The notes beneath the pieces are model-generated. The model did no database searches and was not told where the DNA came from. It saw nothing but the letters and a program-made list of their open reading frames with translations. A program made the position numbers and the translations under genes. A DNA stretch of 64,000 bases from Caproiciproducens galactitolivorans (GTDB taxonomy: Bacteria; Bacillota; Clostridia; Oscillospirales; Acutalibacteraceae). This document shows, piece after piece, positions 55,604 through 62,614 of the stretch. Location: positions 79,506-143,505 of the forward strand of contig NZ_JAPOHA010000009.1 of the NCBI RefSeq assembly GCF_026672255.1, given 5' to 3'. Every line of letters begins with the position of its first letter. Position 1 is the stretch's first letter.

Positions 55604-55785
55604 AAGTGGCTTATTCTGTCAATCTTCGATTTCCTTTGGTGTGAGTGTTCATAACGACAAACTCGGGGATCCACATAAAATAAAGGTTTTCGGCATCAGG
55701 CAAACGAATATCACAATCAATTTAGAAGATCAATCGCTGAATTACCAGAAAAAGACTCCGTTCTTTTAATGAAATCTGCTGGTTG

Positions 55786-56706
55786 TCATGCCTTATCTTT
55801 AAGCGATTCAAAATTGTACACAATATCAGATAAATTCTCTGAAGAATCCATAATTTCATATGTTCTTTGATATTCAGGTATTGGCTCAATTTGGCTAATA
55901 AGTTCATCAGTGAATTTGTCCTTTACTAGACCATACCTTGAAAGTTGAACATGAATAAGCAAGTATTTTTGTTTGTCTGAATACTTTTCCTTTAAAATTA
56001 TTGTCTTATAGACTTCTTTTAGACTATTTGCCTTTTCAAAAGAATTTATAAAATGATAAAAACTCAAATCGTCATATTTCAAATATACTTTTCGGGTCGG
56101 TTTTCTTATTTCAAACAGAGCCTTCAATATATAATAAACTGCACACAAGATATTCAGGTAGAATAAACAATTCATGATTTTTAAATTACTATTTAAAATA
56201 TCACCTAAGTTATTTAATCCGTTGTTTGTATCGAAAAAATTAGTATAACAGTACCTACCGAATAAAACATTCAACGAAAAACAGTAAATCCACCAAGTGG
56301 TGACTAGTTGTTTTATAGCATGCGATATTTTCGCAATGGCACTATACTCATTCCAACTAACAGTTGTATTATTCGTGTAATCAACGTCCTTGGGCAGAAT
56401 TTTTCTAAATACAGATACACGTGATAACATAGTTAATGCCAACCAAATAGAACCCAAAATGAGCAAGATGATAATTATCTGAGAATATAAGGAGCTTGCA
56501 AATGTTAAAGCAATCTCTCTTATATTTGAGGGAACCCAATTCGAAGCACCTATAAGAGTAATATATTTCGGATTCAAAAAGATGAATACTGCAACTAAGA
56601 AGATTATATATGCAAAAGGTATTCTAATTCTATCGTCGGTATACTTCTTAATTTCTTTAACTTGTTGAATAGTATTTCCAAACACTTTTTCGTCACCATA
56701 AGTCAA
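55786..56706 (-). CDS. Unrecognised membrane protein
   Basis: The 306-aa product is not recognised. Four hydrophobic segments are visible (about residues 32-47, 68-92, 135-150 and 178-195). A soluble C-terminal domain (residues ~205-306) is rich in K, E, Y and L, with KYLLIHVQLSRYGLV. It is strongly AT-rich, stands alone and lies just beyond the tRNA-like fragment. The start is taken as TTG 56706 with AAAGGA about 14 bases upstream; no in-frame ATG exists near it, so the start is uncertain. The general layout (membrane anchor plus cytoplasmic domain) is common among accessory or defence proteins, but no motif supports a specific role. Confidence 0.6.
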   Translation of the reverse strand: MTYGDEKVFGNTIQQVKEIKKYTDDRIRIPFAYIIFLVAVFIFLNPKYITLIGASNWVPSNIREIALTFASSLYSQIIIILLILGSIWLALTMLSRVSVFRKILPKDVDYTNNTTVSWNEYSAIAKISHAIKQLVTTWWIYCFSLNVLFGRYCYTNFFDTNNGLNNLGDILNSNLKIMNCLFYLNILCAVYYILKALFEIRKPTRKVYLKYDDLSFYHFINSFEKANSLKEVYKTIILKEKYSDKQKYLLIHVQLSRYGLVKDKFTDELISQIEPIPEYQRTYEIMDSSENLSDIVYNFESLKDKA

Positions 56707-56988
56707 TATGCAATATGACTATTCCTTTCGATTTTCATCAGTATATCATAAAAACACAGTGAAACTAAAAATAACTCTGATAATGTTTATTTGTTTTAAC
56801 AAAGACTTGGCTTCTTGTTCTTAAATTATAGCACAAAATAAAATCGTTCCTACGAAATGATTGCTCAATTTCTATAGAAACGATTTTGGTCGGGTGCAAT
56901 TGTATAACTTGAAAAAGCCCAGTAATAGCAACGGTTTGCAGACAGTCTGCAAGCAGTATTTACACCAAAAACAGAAAATTGGCACTTG

Positions 56989-57021
56989 CACCGCCTTAGT
57001 GAGACTACAGGCGGTGTTTTT
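56989..57021 (+). terminator. Terminator-like hairpin
   Basis: CACCGCC (56989-56995) pairs with GGCGGTG (57010-57016), followed by TTTTTG. No gene that it would end was recognised; 56707-57143 otherwise holds only repeats and hairpins. Confidence 0.7.
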
Positions 57022-57034
57022 GTATATAGAAGTC

Positions 57035-57059
57035 ACTTCGGGCCAACTTGACCCGAAGT
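57035..57059. repeat. Inverted repeat, first copy of a pair
   Basis: ACTTCGGG (57035-57042) and CCCGAAGT (57052-57059) flank a CAA-C-TTG core. The central part matches the second inverted repeat at 57603-57633. Confidence 0.7.
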
Positions 57060-57086
57060 TGAAAGGAGGGATAGCATATTCCCGTA

Positions 57087-57116
57087 GGGTCTGATTGAAA
57101 AATCAGACCCTTTTTT
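57087..57116 (+). terminator. Terminator hairpin
   Basis: Perfect 10-bp arms 57087-57096 and 57101-57110 with GAAA loop, then six T. It lies directly upstream of the integrative-element-type genes. Confidence 0.85.
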
Positions 57117-57602
57117 CATTTCTGAATGAATGGAGAAAACCGCATGACAACTCAAAAAATCAACGAAAACAAAAGCAAGAAGGAGGATGAAGGGCGAAAG
57201 CGCAAATGGCTGTACATCCTTGGAATCCTTCTCCTGTTGCTACTTTTGCGGAGTTGCGGAAATCAGCACCCCTGCCCGAACCCGCCGCCGTCCAGTTCCG
57301 TTCCCTCGTCGTCCGCTCCGTCGCTGGACGATACCGGCAGCGCGGAGCCGGGAAACGGCAGCACCCCTTCACGGCAGGAAATCCTGTCCCGGCTTCAAAA
57401 GCAGGAAGTCACCGTCACCGACAAGGTGAGTGCTCAGGCGTCCTTTTCCAGCGGTGCGAAAGGCAGCACCGGCATATGGGAAGTGGAGAATCCGGCTTCC
57501 AATACCGTTATTATGCAATGCGAAATTACGCTGAACGGTGAGCTGTTAGATGAATGGAAAGGCCAGCAGGCGGAGCTTGCCAAACCAGACCGAACAGGAG
57601 AA

Positions 57603-57633
57603 GTAACATCGGGCCAAGTTGGCCCGATGTTAC
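57603..57633. repeat. Perfect 15-bp inverted repeat, second copy of a pair
   Basis: Arms 57603-57617 and 57619-57633 pair perfectly around one base. Its centre CGGGCCAAGTTGGCCCG nearly matches the copy at 57035-57059. It marks the point where the reading frame above degenerates. Confidence 0.85.
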
Positions 57634-57637
57634 TGGG

Positions 57638-57782
57638 GCCCCCCGGAAAGTCGCAAGACTTTTTGGGGAGAGGAGTTGCAACGGAGCGTGTGAGCTTTTC
57701 GCCGCAAGGCGGAAACGAGCAAAGCGAAGTTTGCAACGACGAACGGGGCGCTGCCCCGTGCCCTGATGCTCAAAGGATTTAT
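57638..57782. repeat. Cluster of short hairpins
   Basis: Within the block: AAAGTC-GCAA-GACTTT flanked by CCCC/GGGG (57641-57667), CGCC-GCAA-GGCG around 57708-57719, and CGGGGC-GCT-GCCCCG around 57744-57758. Also GTTGCA near 57674 can pair with TGCAAC near 57732. No reading frame of known type passes through. Confidence 0.6.
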
Positions 57783-57913
57783 TCCCCGTCGCCGCAATTC
57801 CCGTAGCATAGCCGGATGTTCGCCGTCAAGAGTGGCGCGGCGCGCCACCGCGAAGCGGCCTTGCTCTTGACGGCGGGCTCCGGCTATGCTTTCCTGCGGC
57901 CATGCGACGGGGA
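57783..57913. repeat. Large nested inverted repeat
   Basis: Four nested pairings share one axis: 57783-57791 with 57905-57913, 57792-57796 with 57895-57899, 57805-57816 with 57879-57890 (12 bp) and 57821-57832 with 57864-57875 (12 bp). The centre holds a further palindrome at 57833-57847. About 130 nt could fold as one long, branched structure in DNA or RNA. Confidence 0.85.
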
Positions 57914-57919
57914 TTATTC

Positions 57920-57965
57920 CCTTTTCCCGCCCCCTTTCCATGAGTGGAAAGGGGGCGGGAAAAGG
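57920..57965. repeat. Perfect 21-bp inverted repeat
   Basis: Arms 57920-57940 and 57945-57965 are perfectly complementary around TGAG. They are purine-rich on one side and pyrimidine-rich on the other. It ends 25 bp before the ribosome site of the next gene and has no T-run, so it is not a typical terminator. Confidence 0.9.
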
Positions 57966-58004
57966 TTGACACATTCAGCGCAACAGAAATGGAGGTGCTT
58001 TTAC

Positions 58005-58367
58005 TTGAAAAGACCATTGGCATACATCACTGCCGCATGGAGCGGCGATCACGATACAGATGCGAAACAGGCGGCGCGGTATTGCCGGGCGGTATAGGAG
58101 GCCGGGTTTTCCCCGGTTTGCCCCCTGCTTTACCTGCCTCTAATTCTCAACGACGCCATCCCGGAGGAACACAAAAGCGGTATCGACATAGGGCGCGACC
58201 TTCTGCACCGTTCCCATGTGCTTGTCGTTTGCGGCGACGGTATGAACGAGGACATGAAAAACGACATTGCCACAGCCGGACGGCTGAACATCACGGCAAC
58301 CACACTGGACGGTATTCTGACAGTCAAGGGGCAGGGTCGCGGGGAGGCTGGTAATGAGTGCGATTGA
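58005..58367 (+). pseudogene. DUF4406/DUF7768-like protein with an in-frame amber codon
   Basis: Starting at TTG 58005 behind GGAGGTG, the frame reads LKRPLAYITAAWSGD. It continues past a TAG at 58095-58097 (codon 31) without shift to the TGA at 58365, with HKSGIDIGRDLLHRSHVLVV and NEDMKNDIATAG. These resemble DUF4406/DUF7768 proteins of integrative elements, which have a nucleoside deoxyribosyltransferase-like fold. Related proteins, as I recall, have a tyrosine where the TAG stands (AVYEAGF), so a single TAY-to-TAG change is the likely cause. The rest of the frame is uneroded, so the mutation may be recent. It overlaps ardA by 14 bases. Confidence 0.7.
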
Positions 58368-59067
58368 AGCCTTTGTCACTAATCTTGGGCGCTACAACGA
58401 AGGGTATCTGGACGGGGAGTTTTTGAAGCTCCCCGCCACTACCGAGGAAGTTCAGGCCCTTTTCCAGCGTATCCATGTAGACGGTGTTCGGTATGAGGAA
58501 ATTTTCATCACGGACTATGAAACCGATGTTTCCGGTCTGTATGACTGCCTCTCTGAATACGCCGATCTGGATGATCTGAACTATCTTGCCGCCCTGTTGG
58601 ACGATCTGGACGAGGGCGACCGGGAGAAGTTTGAAGCCGCCCTTTCCTACGGCGATTACACGGGCAGTCTAAAAGACCTGATTAACCTTGCTCAAAATCT
58701 CGACTGCTACGAATATTACCCCGGTATTTGCGACGAGGACGATTTGGGCCGTTACATGATTGACGAAATGGGATCGCTGGAAGTGTCGGAATATTTGGAA
58801 AACTACATTGACTACGAGGCATACGGGCGAGACGTTTCTTTGGAGGACGGCGGCACATTCACCGAAAACGGCTATATCGTGAACACCGGAGACAGCTTTA
58901 TCGAGCAGTATAATGGTAGGGACGATTTGCCGGAGGAATACAAGATTTTTGCGTATCCCGCGCCAGAAAAATCCATCCGCGACACGCTCAAACAGTATAA
59001 GCAGATGATCGACGCCGCGCCGGTTTCCCCAAAAGACCGACCAGCCGCTGCACATGAAGAACGATAA
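58354..59067 (+). CDS. ardA: Antirestriction protein ArdA
   Basis: ArdA mimics B-form DNA and blocks type I restriction enzymes, protecting incoming conjugative elements. The 237-aa protein is very acidic, as the family requires, with EAFVTNLGRYNEGYL at the N-terminus and LNYLAALLDDLDEGDREKF in the middle. YDYEAYGRD-type (YIDYEAYGRDV) follows near residue 150. ATG 58354 follows GGGGAGG. The C-terminal ~25 residues are an element-type tail. The IS3-bounded unit begins 18 bp after its stop, apparently inside a terminator. Confidence 0.92.
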   Translation: MSAIEAFVTNLGRYNEGYLDGEFLKLPATTEEVQALFQRIHVDGVRYEEIFITDYETDVSGLYDCLSEYADLDDLNYLAALLDDLDEGDREKFEAALSYGDYTGSLKDLINLAQNLDCYEYYPGICDEDDLGRYMIDEMGSLEVSEYLENYIDYEAYGRDVSLEDGGTFTENGYIVNTGDSFIEQYNGRDDLPEEYKIFAYPAPEKSIRDTLKQYKQMIDAAPVSPKDRPAAAHEER

Positions 59068-59142
59068 AAGAACCTCGAGCCCAATGAACTGCACCCCATT
59101 TGTTAGACAGTATGGTATACTGAAAACAAATGGGGTGTTTTT

Positions 59143-59505
59143 ATGCCAAAAGGAGTACCAGAAAAACGATATACGGGTGAGTTTAAGCAACAGGTTGTAG
59201 AAACCATGCGCGCAGAGAAACTTAGTTACTGCGAGGCGGCAAGGCAGTTTCATGTGTCTTGTAACAAGCGTGTGGCATCCTGGGAAAGAATTTATCTGGA
59301 AGAAGGACCGGAAGGCTTATACCGAGAAAGACGAGGCAGAGCCAGTGCAACCAGTGGTTCCCAGAAAGGACGCAAACCAAAGCTGGACAAAAAGGTAGAA
59401 GATTTGATTGCAGAAAACCAGCGTTTGCGTGCGGAGGTAGACTATTTAAAAAAATTGAATGCCTTGGTTTTACAAGAGGAACGCCGCGACAAAGGGCGCA
59501 AGTGA
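59143..59505 (+). CDS. IS3-family transposase OrfA
   Basis: The 120-aa protein has the N-terminal helix-turn-helix of IS3/IS150 OrfA (KRYTGEFKQQVVETMRAEKLSYCEAARQF). A C-terminal leucine-zipper-like region follows (LIAENQRLRAEVDYLKKLNAL). It is complete, but its OrfB partner is not, so the element cannot transpose by itself. The ATG at 59143 follows GGGGTG. Confidence 0.92.
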   Translation: MPKGVPEKRYTGEFKQQVVETMRAEKLSYCEAARQFHVSCNKRVASWERIYLEEGPEGLYRERRGRASATSGSQKGRKPKLDKKVEDLIAENQRLRAEVDYLKKLNALVLQEERRDKGRK

Positions 59506-59615
59506 TCTGGCAACTGAGGCATAAACATAAAATTTCGCTTTTGATTGAAGTGTCTGGTTTGCCACGATCAACCTATTACTACTATCCAGAAAAATTTGGG
59601 TGGATTTTCCAATGA
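59502..59615 (+). pseudogene. IS3-family OrfB remnant
   Basis: Overlapping the OrfA stop, a frame reads VIWQLRHKHKISLLIEVSG then LPRSTYYYY, the start of an IS3 OrfB integrase. It breaks off near 59588, where phage sequence begins. The DDE catalytic domain is absent. Confidence 0.85.
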
Positions 59616-61625
59616 AGCTTCAAGATATATTCCGGAATCTGTTCGGCCTGATTATGGAGAATATAAGCCGTTTAAGGGACCGTCGTCTACAGCCGCAAGT
59701 GTGGAAGATTTAAAACGCGTAGTTAGCGCGACAAATGAAGTGTCTGCCAGCAGCAGACAAGCAACCGGCTTTGTCGATAGATTGAAGCAGTCGCTTTCGG
59801 GCGCAAAGGAAAAGCTTTCAAGCCTTGGTTCCACGTCCAACAGCTTCTTTTCCATGGGCCGCTTCTATGGCTGGTATTTTATCCTTCGACAGATTGCAAA
59901 TACTTTCGGAGGCTTTATTAACAACATCAATTCCTACATCGAAAACATGAACCTGTTTGATGTGGCAATGGGGGAATCTGCACAATCCGGCGAAAAGCTG
60001 ACTCAATCATTGCAGAATGTTCTTGGCGTGGATTCCGGCGAAGCTATGCGCTATATGGGCGTATTTGAGGAATTGGGAACTTCTTTCGGTATTGCCAACA
60101 AGCAAGCCACGATTATGTCGGAAAACATGACTCAATTGGGCTATGACCTTGCTTCTTTCTATAATATCAGCACCGGGACAGCCTTTGAAAAGTTGGAATC
60201 TGTTTATACCGGACAATCGAGGGCTGCCCGAAGCCTCGGCATTGACATTTCAAATGCACGCTTACAGCAGGAACTTTATAACTTAGGAATCAATGAAAAA
60301 GTAAATAACCTGACGCAGGCTGACAAAGCCGAACTGCGCTATATTGCTATAATGAAACGAAGTGTGAACGCACAGGGTGATATGGCTCGTACAATTCAAA
60401 CTCCGGCAAATGCTCTGCGCGTTTTACAGGCACAGTTACAGATTACGGGTCGTGCAATCGGCAGCATTTTTATCCCAGCTCTGGAAGCAATTTTACCACC
60501 GGTTACCGCGGTGATTGAAGTAATTGGTGATCTCGCGAGTGAGCTTGCTTCTTTCTTTGGATTCAAAATGCCGAAAATCGATTATTCTTCGCTGAATACT
60601 GGATTTTCCGGTTTCGCTGACGATGCAGATAAGGCCGCAAATGGTGTTGGCGACATCGGGAAAAAAGCAAAAGAGTCCAAAAAGCAACTTGATAATTTGA
60701 TCGGCGGATTTGATGAATTACATATTTTAAATTCGGATGCAGGAAATGGTTTTGACTCGGGCTTGGCTACTGGCGCCGGCGCTGGTGGGAATATCCTGTC
60801 GGGAATAGATTTGCCGTCTTATAATGCGCTAGCAGATGCAGTTAGTGGGAATATATTAAAAATAAAGGAACAACTTGAGCAGTATAAACCACTTATTAAA
60901 GAAATTTTGAAAACTGTTCTTGAAATAGGAATTGCATTTCTTACATGGAAAATTTCTTCTGGTCTATTTTCAGGACTAATGAATCTGGTCCCTGGATTAA
61001 AGGAATTTAAAGGACAATTTGCTGAAATAAGCGCCGGGCTTACATTAGTCGCTGGATTATTTGCGTTTGCTTACTTACACAGTGAAAATTTTAGACGCGG
61101 TTTGGGCGTTTTGGGACAAAGTATTCAGTGGGTTGGAGAAGAAATATCAGAATTTGCCTCAAATGCAGCAAAAAGTTTGGGCATAAAAGAGCTGTCTGGT
61201 GAATTTTGGACCTCCACAGCGGCGATTGCTGTGATTGCTATTGGTGCGGTTGCGATTGCCCTTGGCGCACCCATTTTCGGGACGATTGCGATTATTGGAG
61301 GGGCTGCGACGCTGGCGATCCAAGGTATTGGATACGCTGCATCGGATTCTATTGAGCCGGTGAATCTGTTTGGAGAAGGTATTTCGGAAGCAACAGAAAA
61401 GAAAGTTAAACCATTTATTAAGGAAATGGACAATTTAGATCAAACAATTAAAGGAATCAAGTGGTCTGGTAAAATCGTAACTGAATCTGATGTTTCAAAC
61501 GTCAAGTCTCAGGTTAAACAAATTTCTGATACAATTATCAATCAACTTGATTCTGATAAAAATGAAGCGCTGAAAAAACTCGATCCACTGAAAGGCGTTT
61601 TAAATAGCCAAACTTATAATGAAAT
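59590..61625 (+). pseudogene. Phage tail tape-measure protein fragment
   Basis: A continuous reading frame of about 675 codons lacks its own start and its natural end. It shows helical tape-measure features. VSATNEVSASSRQATGFVDRLKQ-type repeats come first, then the ASFYNISTGTAFEKLESVYTGQSRAARSLGIDIS segment that recurs in phage tail tape measures. A hydrophobic Gly/Ala-rich stretch (about 61210-61350) follows. The frame runs from the left IS remnant into the right one and stops at 61638. No other phage genes are present. Confidence 0.85.
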
Positions 61626-61757
61626 TACCGTTTCGTGATTTGGAATCTCAAATTGTCTAGCTGCTTCACGGCAACTTAATTTCTCTTTTTCCATCATTTC
61701 TACAACCGTCTGCTTAAATTCGCCCGTGTATCGCTTGTTTGGTATTCCTTTTGGCAT
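61614..61757 (-). pseudogene. Second, divergent IS3-family OrfA remnant
   Basis: On the minus strand, MPKGIPNKRYTGEFKQTVVE continues to EAARQFEIPNHETVIS. A stop is then created at the junction with the phage fragment. About two thirds of the residues match the left OrfA over the same stretch, so the two IS copies are related but not recent duplicates. Confidence 0.85.
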
Positions 61758-61933
61758 AAAAATTCACCCCATTTGTTTTCAAGTATATCATACTGTCTAA
61801 CAAATGGGGGGCAGTTCATAATCGACGGGCTTTTTCTATGTGATAAAAATTATCATTTTATGCTGCTGAAATTGAAATATCCTTATAATATCTATATGCT
61901 GAATAGCAAATACGATAAAAGAAGGTTATTAAA

Positions 61934-62068
61934 ATGGACTCAGAATTAAAGAAGCAGCTTGAATGGATTAACGCAAATTTGAATACGATTGCAGAAAATC
62001 AGGCAAGGCTATATTGTGAATTGCTGGAGATTGAGAAAAAGCTTTCGGGACGGGAAAGAAAAGAATAG
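61934..62068 (+). CDS. 44-aa helical protein
   Basis: The small frame starts at ATG 61934 behind GAAGG and encodes MDSELKKQLEWINANLNTIA followed by a second charged helix. It is unrecognised, probably one amphipathic helix with heptad spacing of L/I. A TATAAT-like box lies upstream near 61892 and a clean terminator follows 7 bp after the stop, which supports expression. Confidence 0.6.
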   Translation: MDSELKKQLEWINANLNTIAENQARLYCELLEIEKKLSGRERKE

Positions 62069-62074
62069 AGCCGT

Positions 62075-62110
62075 ATACCCTGCTGATGATTGAGTTGGCA
62101 GGGTATTTTT
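62075..62110 (+). terminator. Terminator of the 44-aa gene
   Basis: Perfect 9-bp arms 62075-62083 and 62098-62106, then TTTTT. Confidence 0.85.
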
Positions 62111-62210
62111 ATGGTTGGAGGAGACTAGGCGGGGTGAAGAAAAGCGGTAGTAACGTGGTAGTAACCGCCCCGATTATTAATATTTTTCAGCGATTTTAAG
62201 ACAAAAGAAA

Positions 62211-62255
62211 AACCGCACCAAACAACCGAAAAATGGCTATCTGATGCGGTTCTTT
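62211..62255. terminator. Hairpin downstream of the cassette
   Basis: AACCGCA (62211-62217) pairs with TGCGGTT (62245-62251), extended by A/T pairs on both sides. It may end transcripts from either side. The rest of 62069-62422 holds a GGTAGTAAC direct repeat (62142-62161) and the repeat array below, no gene. Confidence 0.65.
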
Positions 62256-62310
62256 CTGTTTATTCAATGGCAAATGCTGATAATTTTGATACAGTGAAAC
62301 CTTTTTCCAG

Positions 62311-62396
62311 CAATCGTCAGCGCAAGTTTAGGTATTGTTAGCGCAAGTACGAATCGTAAGCGCGGGTTCATTGGCCGTATCATAAGCGCGATTACA
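62311..62396. repeat. ~20-bp direct repeats, array downstream of the two-gene cassette
   Basis: Three adjoining 20-bp units (62311-62330, 62331-62350, 62351-62370) and a fourth at 62377-62396 share AATcGTaAGCGCaaGT. A 20-bp period is about two turns of B-DNA and is not a multiple of three, so this is not a protein repeat. The same unit recurs at 63790-63828. Confidence 0.8.
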
Positions 62397-62422
62397 AAGT
62401 AATCATTTGATGGCGCCAATCT

Positions 62423-62614
62423 TTAATCCTTTTTCGTAAAAGCCTTTACTGCGGTCCAGACGCCACTTGCTATTAACCCAAGAACACCTAATACGGTTAC
62501 GCCAGTGTCACCAGCCTTCTTTTTACAAGCAGAACAGATGCCAGTTTTGTTTTTTCCGACTATAGTTTTTCCGCATATTTTACATTTTCGTACTTCTTCA
62601 GTTCCCTTGCTCAT
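62423..62614 (-). CDS. 63-aa zinc-ribbon/membrane-helix protein
   Basis: The product has a zinc-ribbon-like N-terminal part, C-x2-C (CKICGK) and C-x2-C (CSACKK) separated by about 12 residues. One membrane helix follows (VTVLGVLGLIASGVWTAV), then a charged tail. The function is not recognised. Of two ATGs the one at 62614 is nine bases from GGAGG; the other (62623) is directly on it. Its start lies inside the last codons of the 373-aa gene (17-base overlap), so the two are translationally coupled. Confidence 0.75.
   Translation of the reverse strand: MSKGTEEVRKCKICGKTIVGKNKTGICSACKKKAGDTGVTVLGVLGLIASGVWTAVKAFTKKD

Larger units (their letters stand above)
57144..57806 (+). pseudogene. Membrane-anchored element protein with replaced C-terminus
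   Basis: The 220-aa reading frame begins MTTQKINENKSKKEDEG and has a membrane segment (WLYILGILLLLLLL, residues ~25-38) followed by RSCGN. A Pro/Ser-rich linker leads to a folded part up to about residue 150 (TVIMQCEITLNGELLDEW). As I recall, similar anchored proteins occur on clostridial integrative elements. From ~residue 153 the frame runs into the inverted repeats and hairpins at 57603 onward and no longer looks like protein. It is therefore likely truncated. ATG 57144 has GGAG; ATG 57126 does not. Confidence 0.6.
59085..61818. mobile_element. Composite-transposon-like unit of two truncated IS3-family ends
   Basis: The left outer end (59085, TGAACTGCACCCCATTTG) and the right outer end read on the minus strand (61818, TGAACTGCCCCCCATTTG) are near-identical inverted repeats. 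Each is followed inward by an orfA start. The inner ends of both IS copies are missing, replaced by ~2 kb of phage tail gene. No clear target duplication is seen. Flanking bases GAGCCC (left) and CGACGGGC-TTTTT (right) look like halves of a disrupted ardA terminator. Confidence 0.75.

Noticed and set aside
55465..55674. 69-codon open frame across the tRNA-like fragment
   Set aside because: It runs through a terminator hairpin and the tRNA-like bases, and shows no protein-like composition.
55575..55690. A complete tRNA gene
   Set aside because: Only the 3' half is recognisable; acceptor, D and anticodon arms could not be folded from the upstream bases.
57920..57965. Simple transcription terminator
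   Set aside because: The 21-bp perfect repeat has no T-run and is only 25 bp from a ribosome site.
58095..58097. TAG read as pyrrolysine
   Set aside because: One amber codon at a site where relatives have tyrosine, and no pyl genes in the window; a nonsense mutation is simpler.
59590..61625. Intact prophage
   Set aside because: Only one tail gene fragment is present, truncated at both ends by IS sequence.
62311..62396. CRISPR array
   Set aside because: Units are ~20 bp and adjoin without spacers, and they vary in sequence; no cas genes are present.
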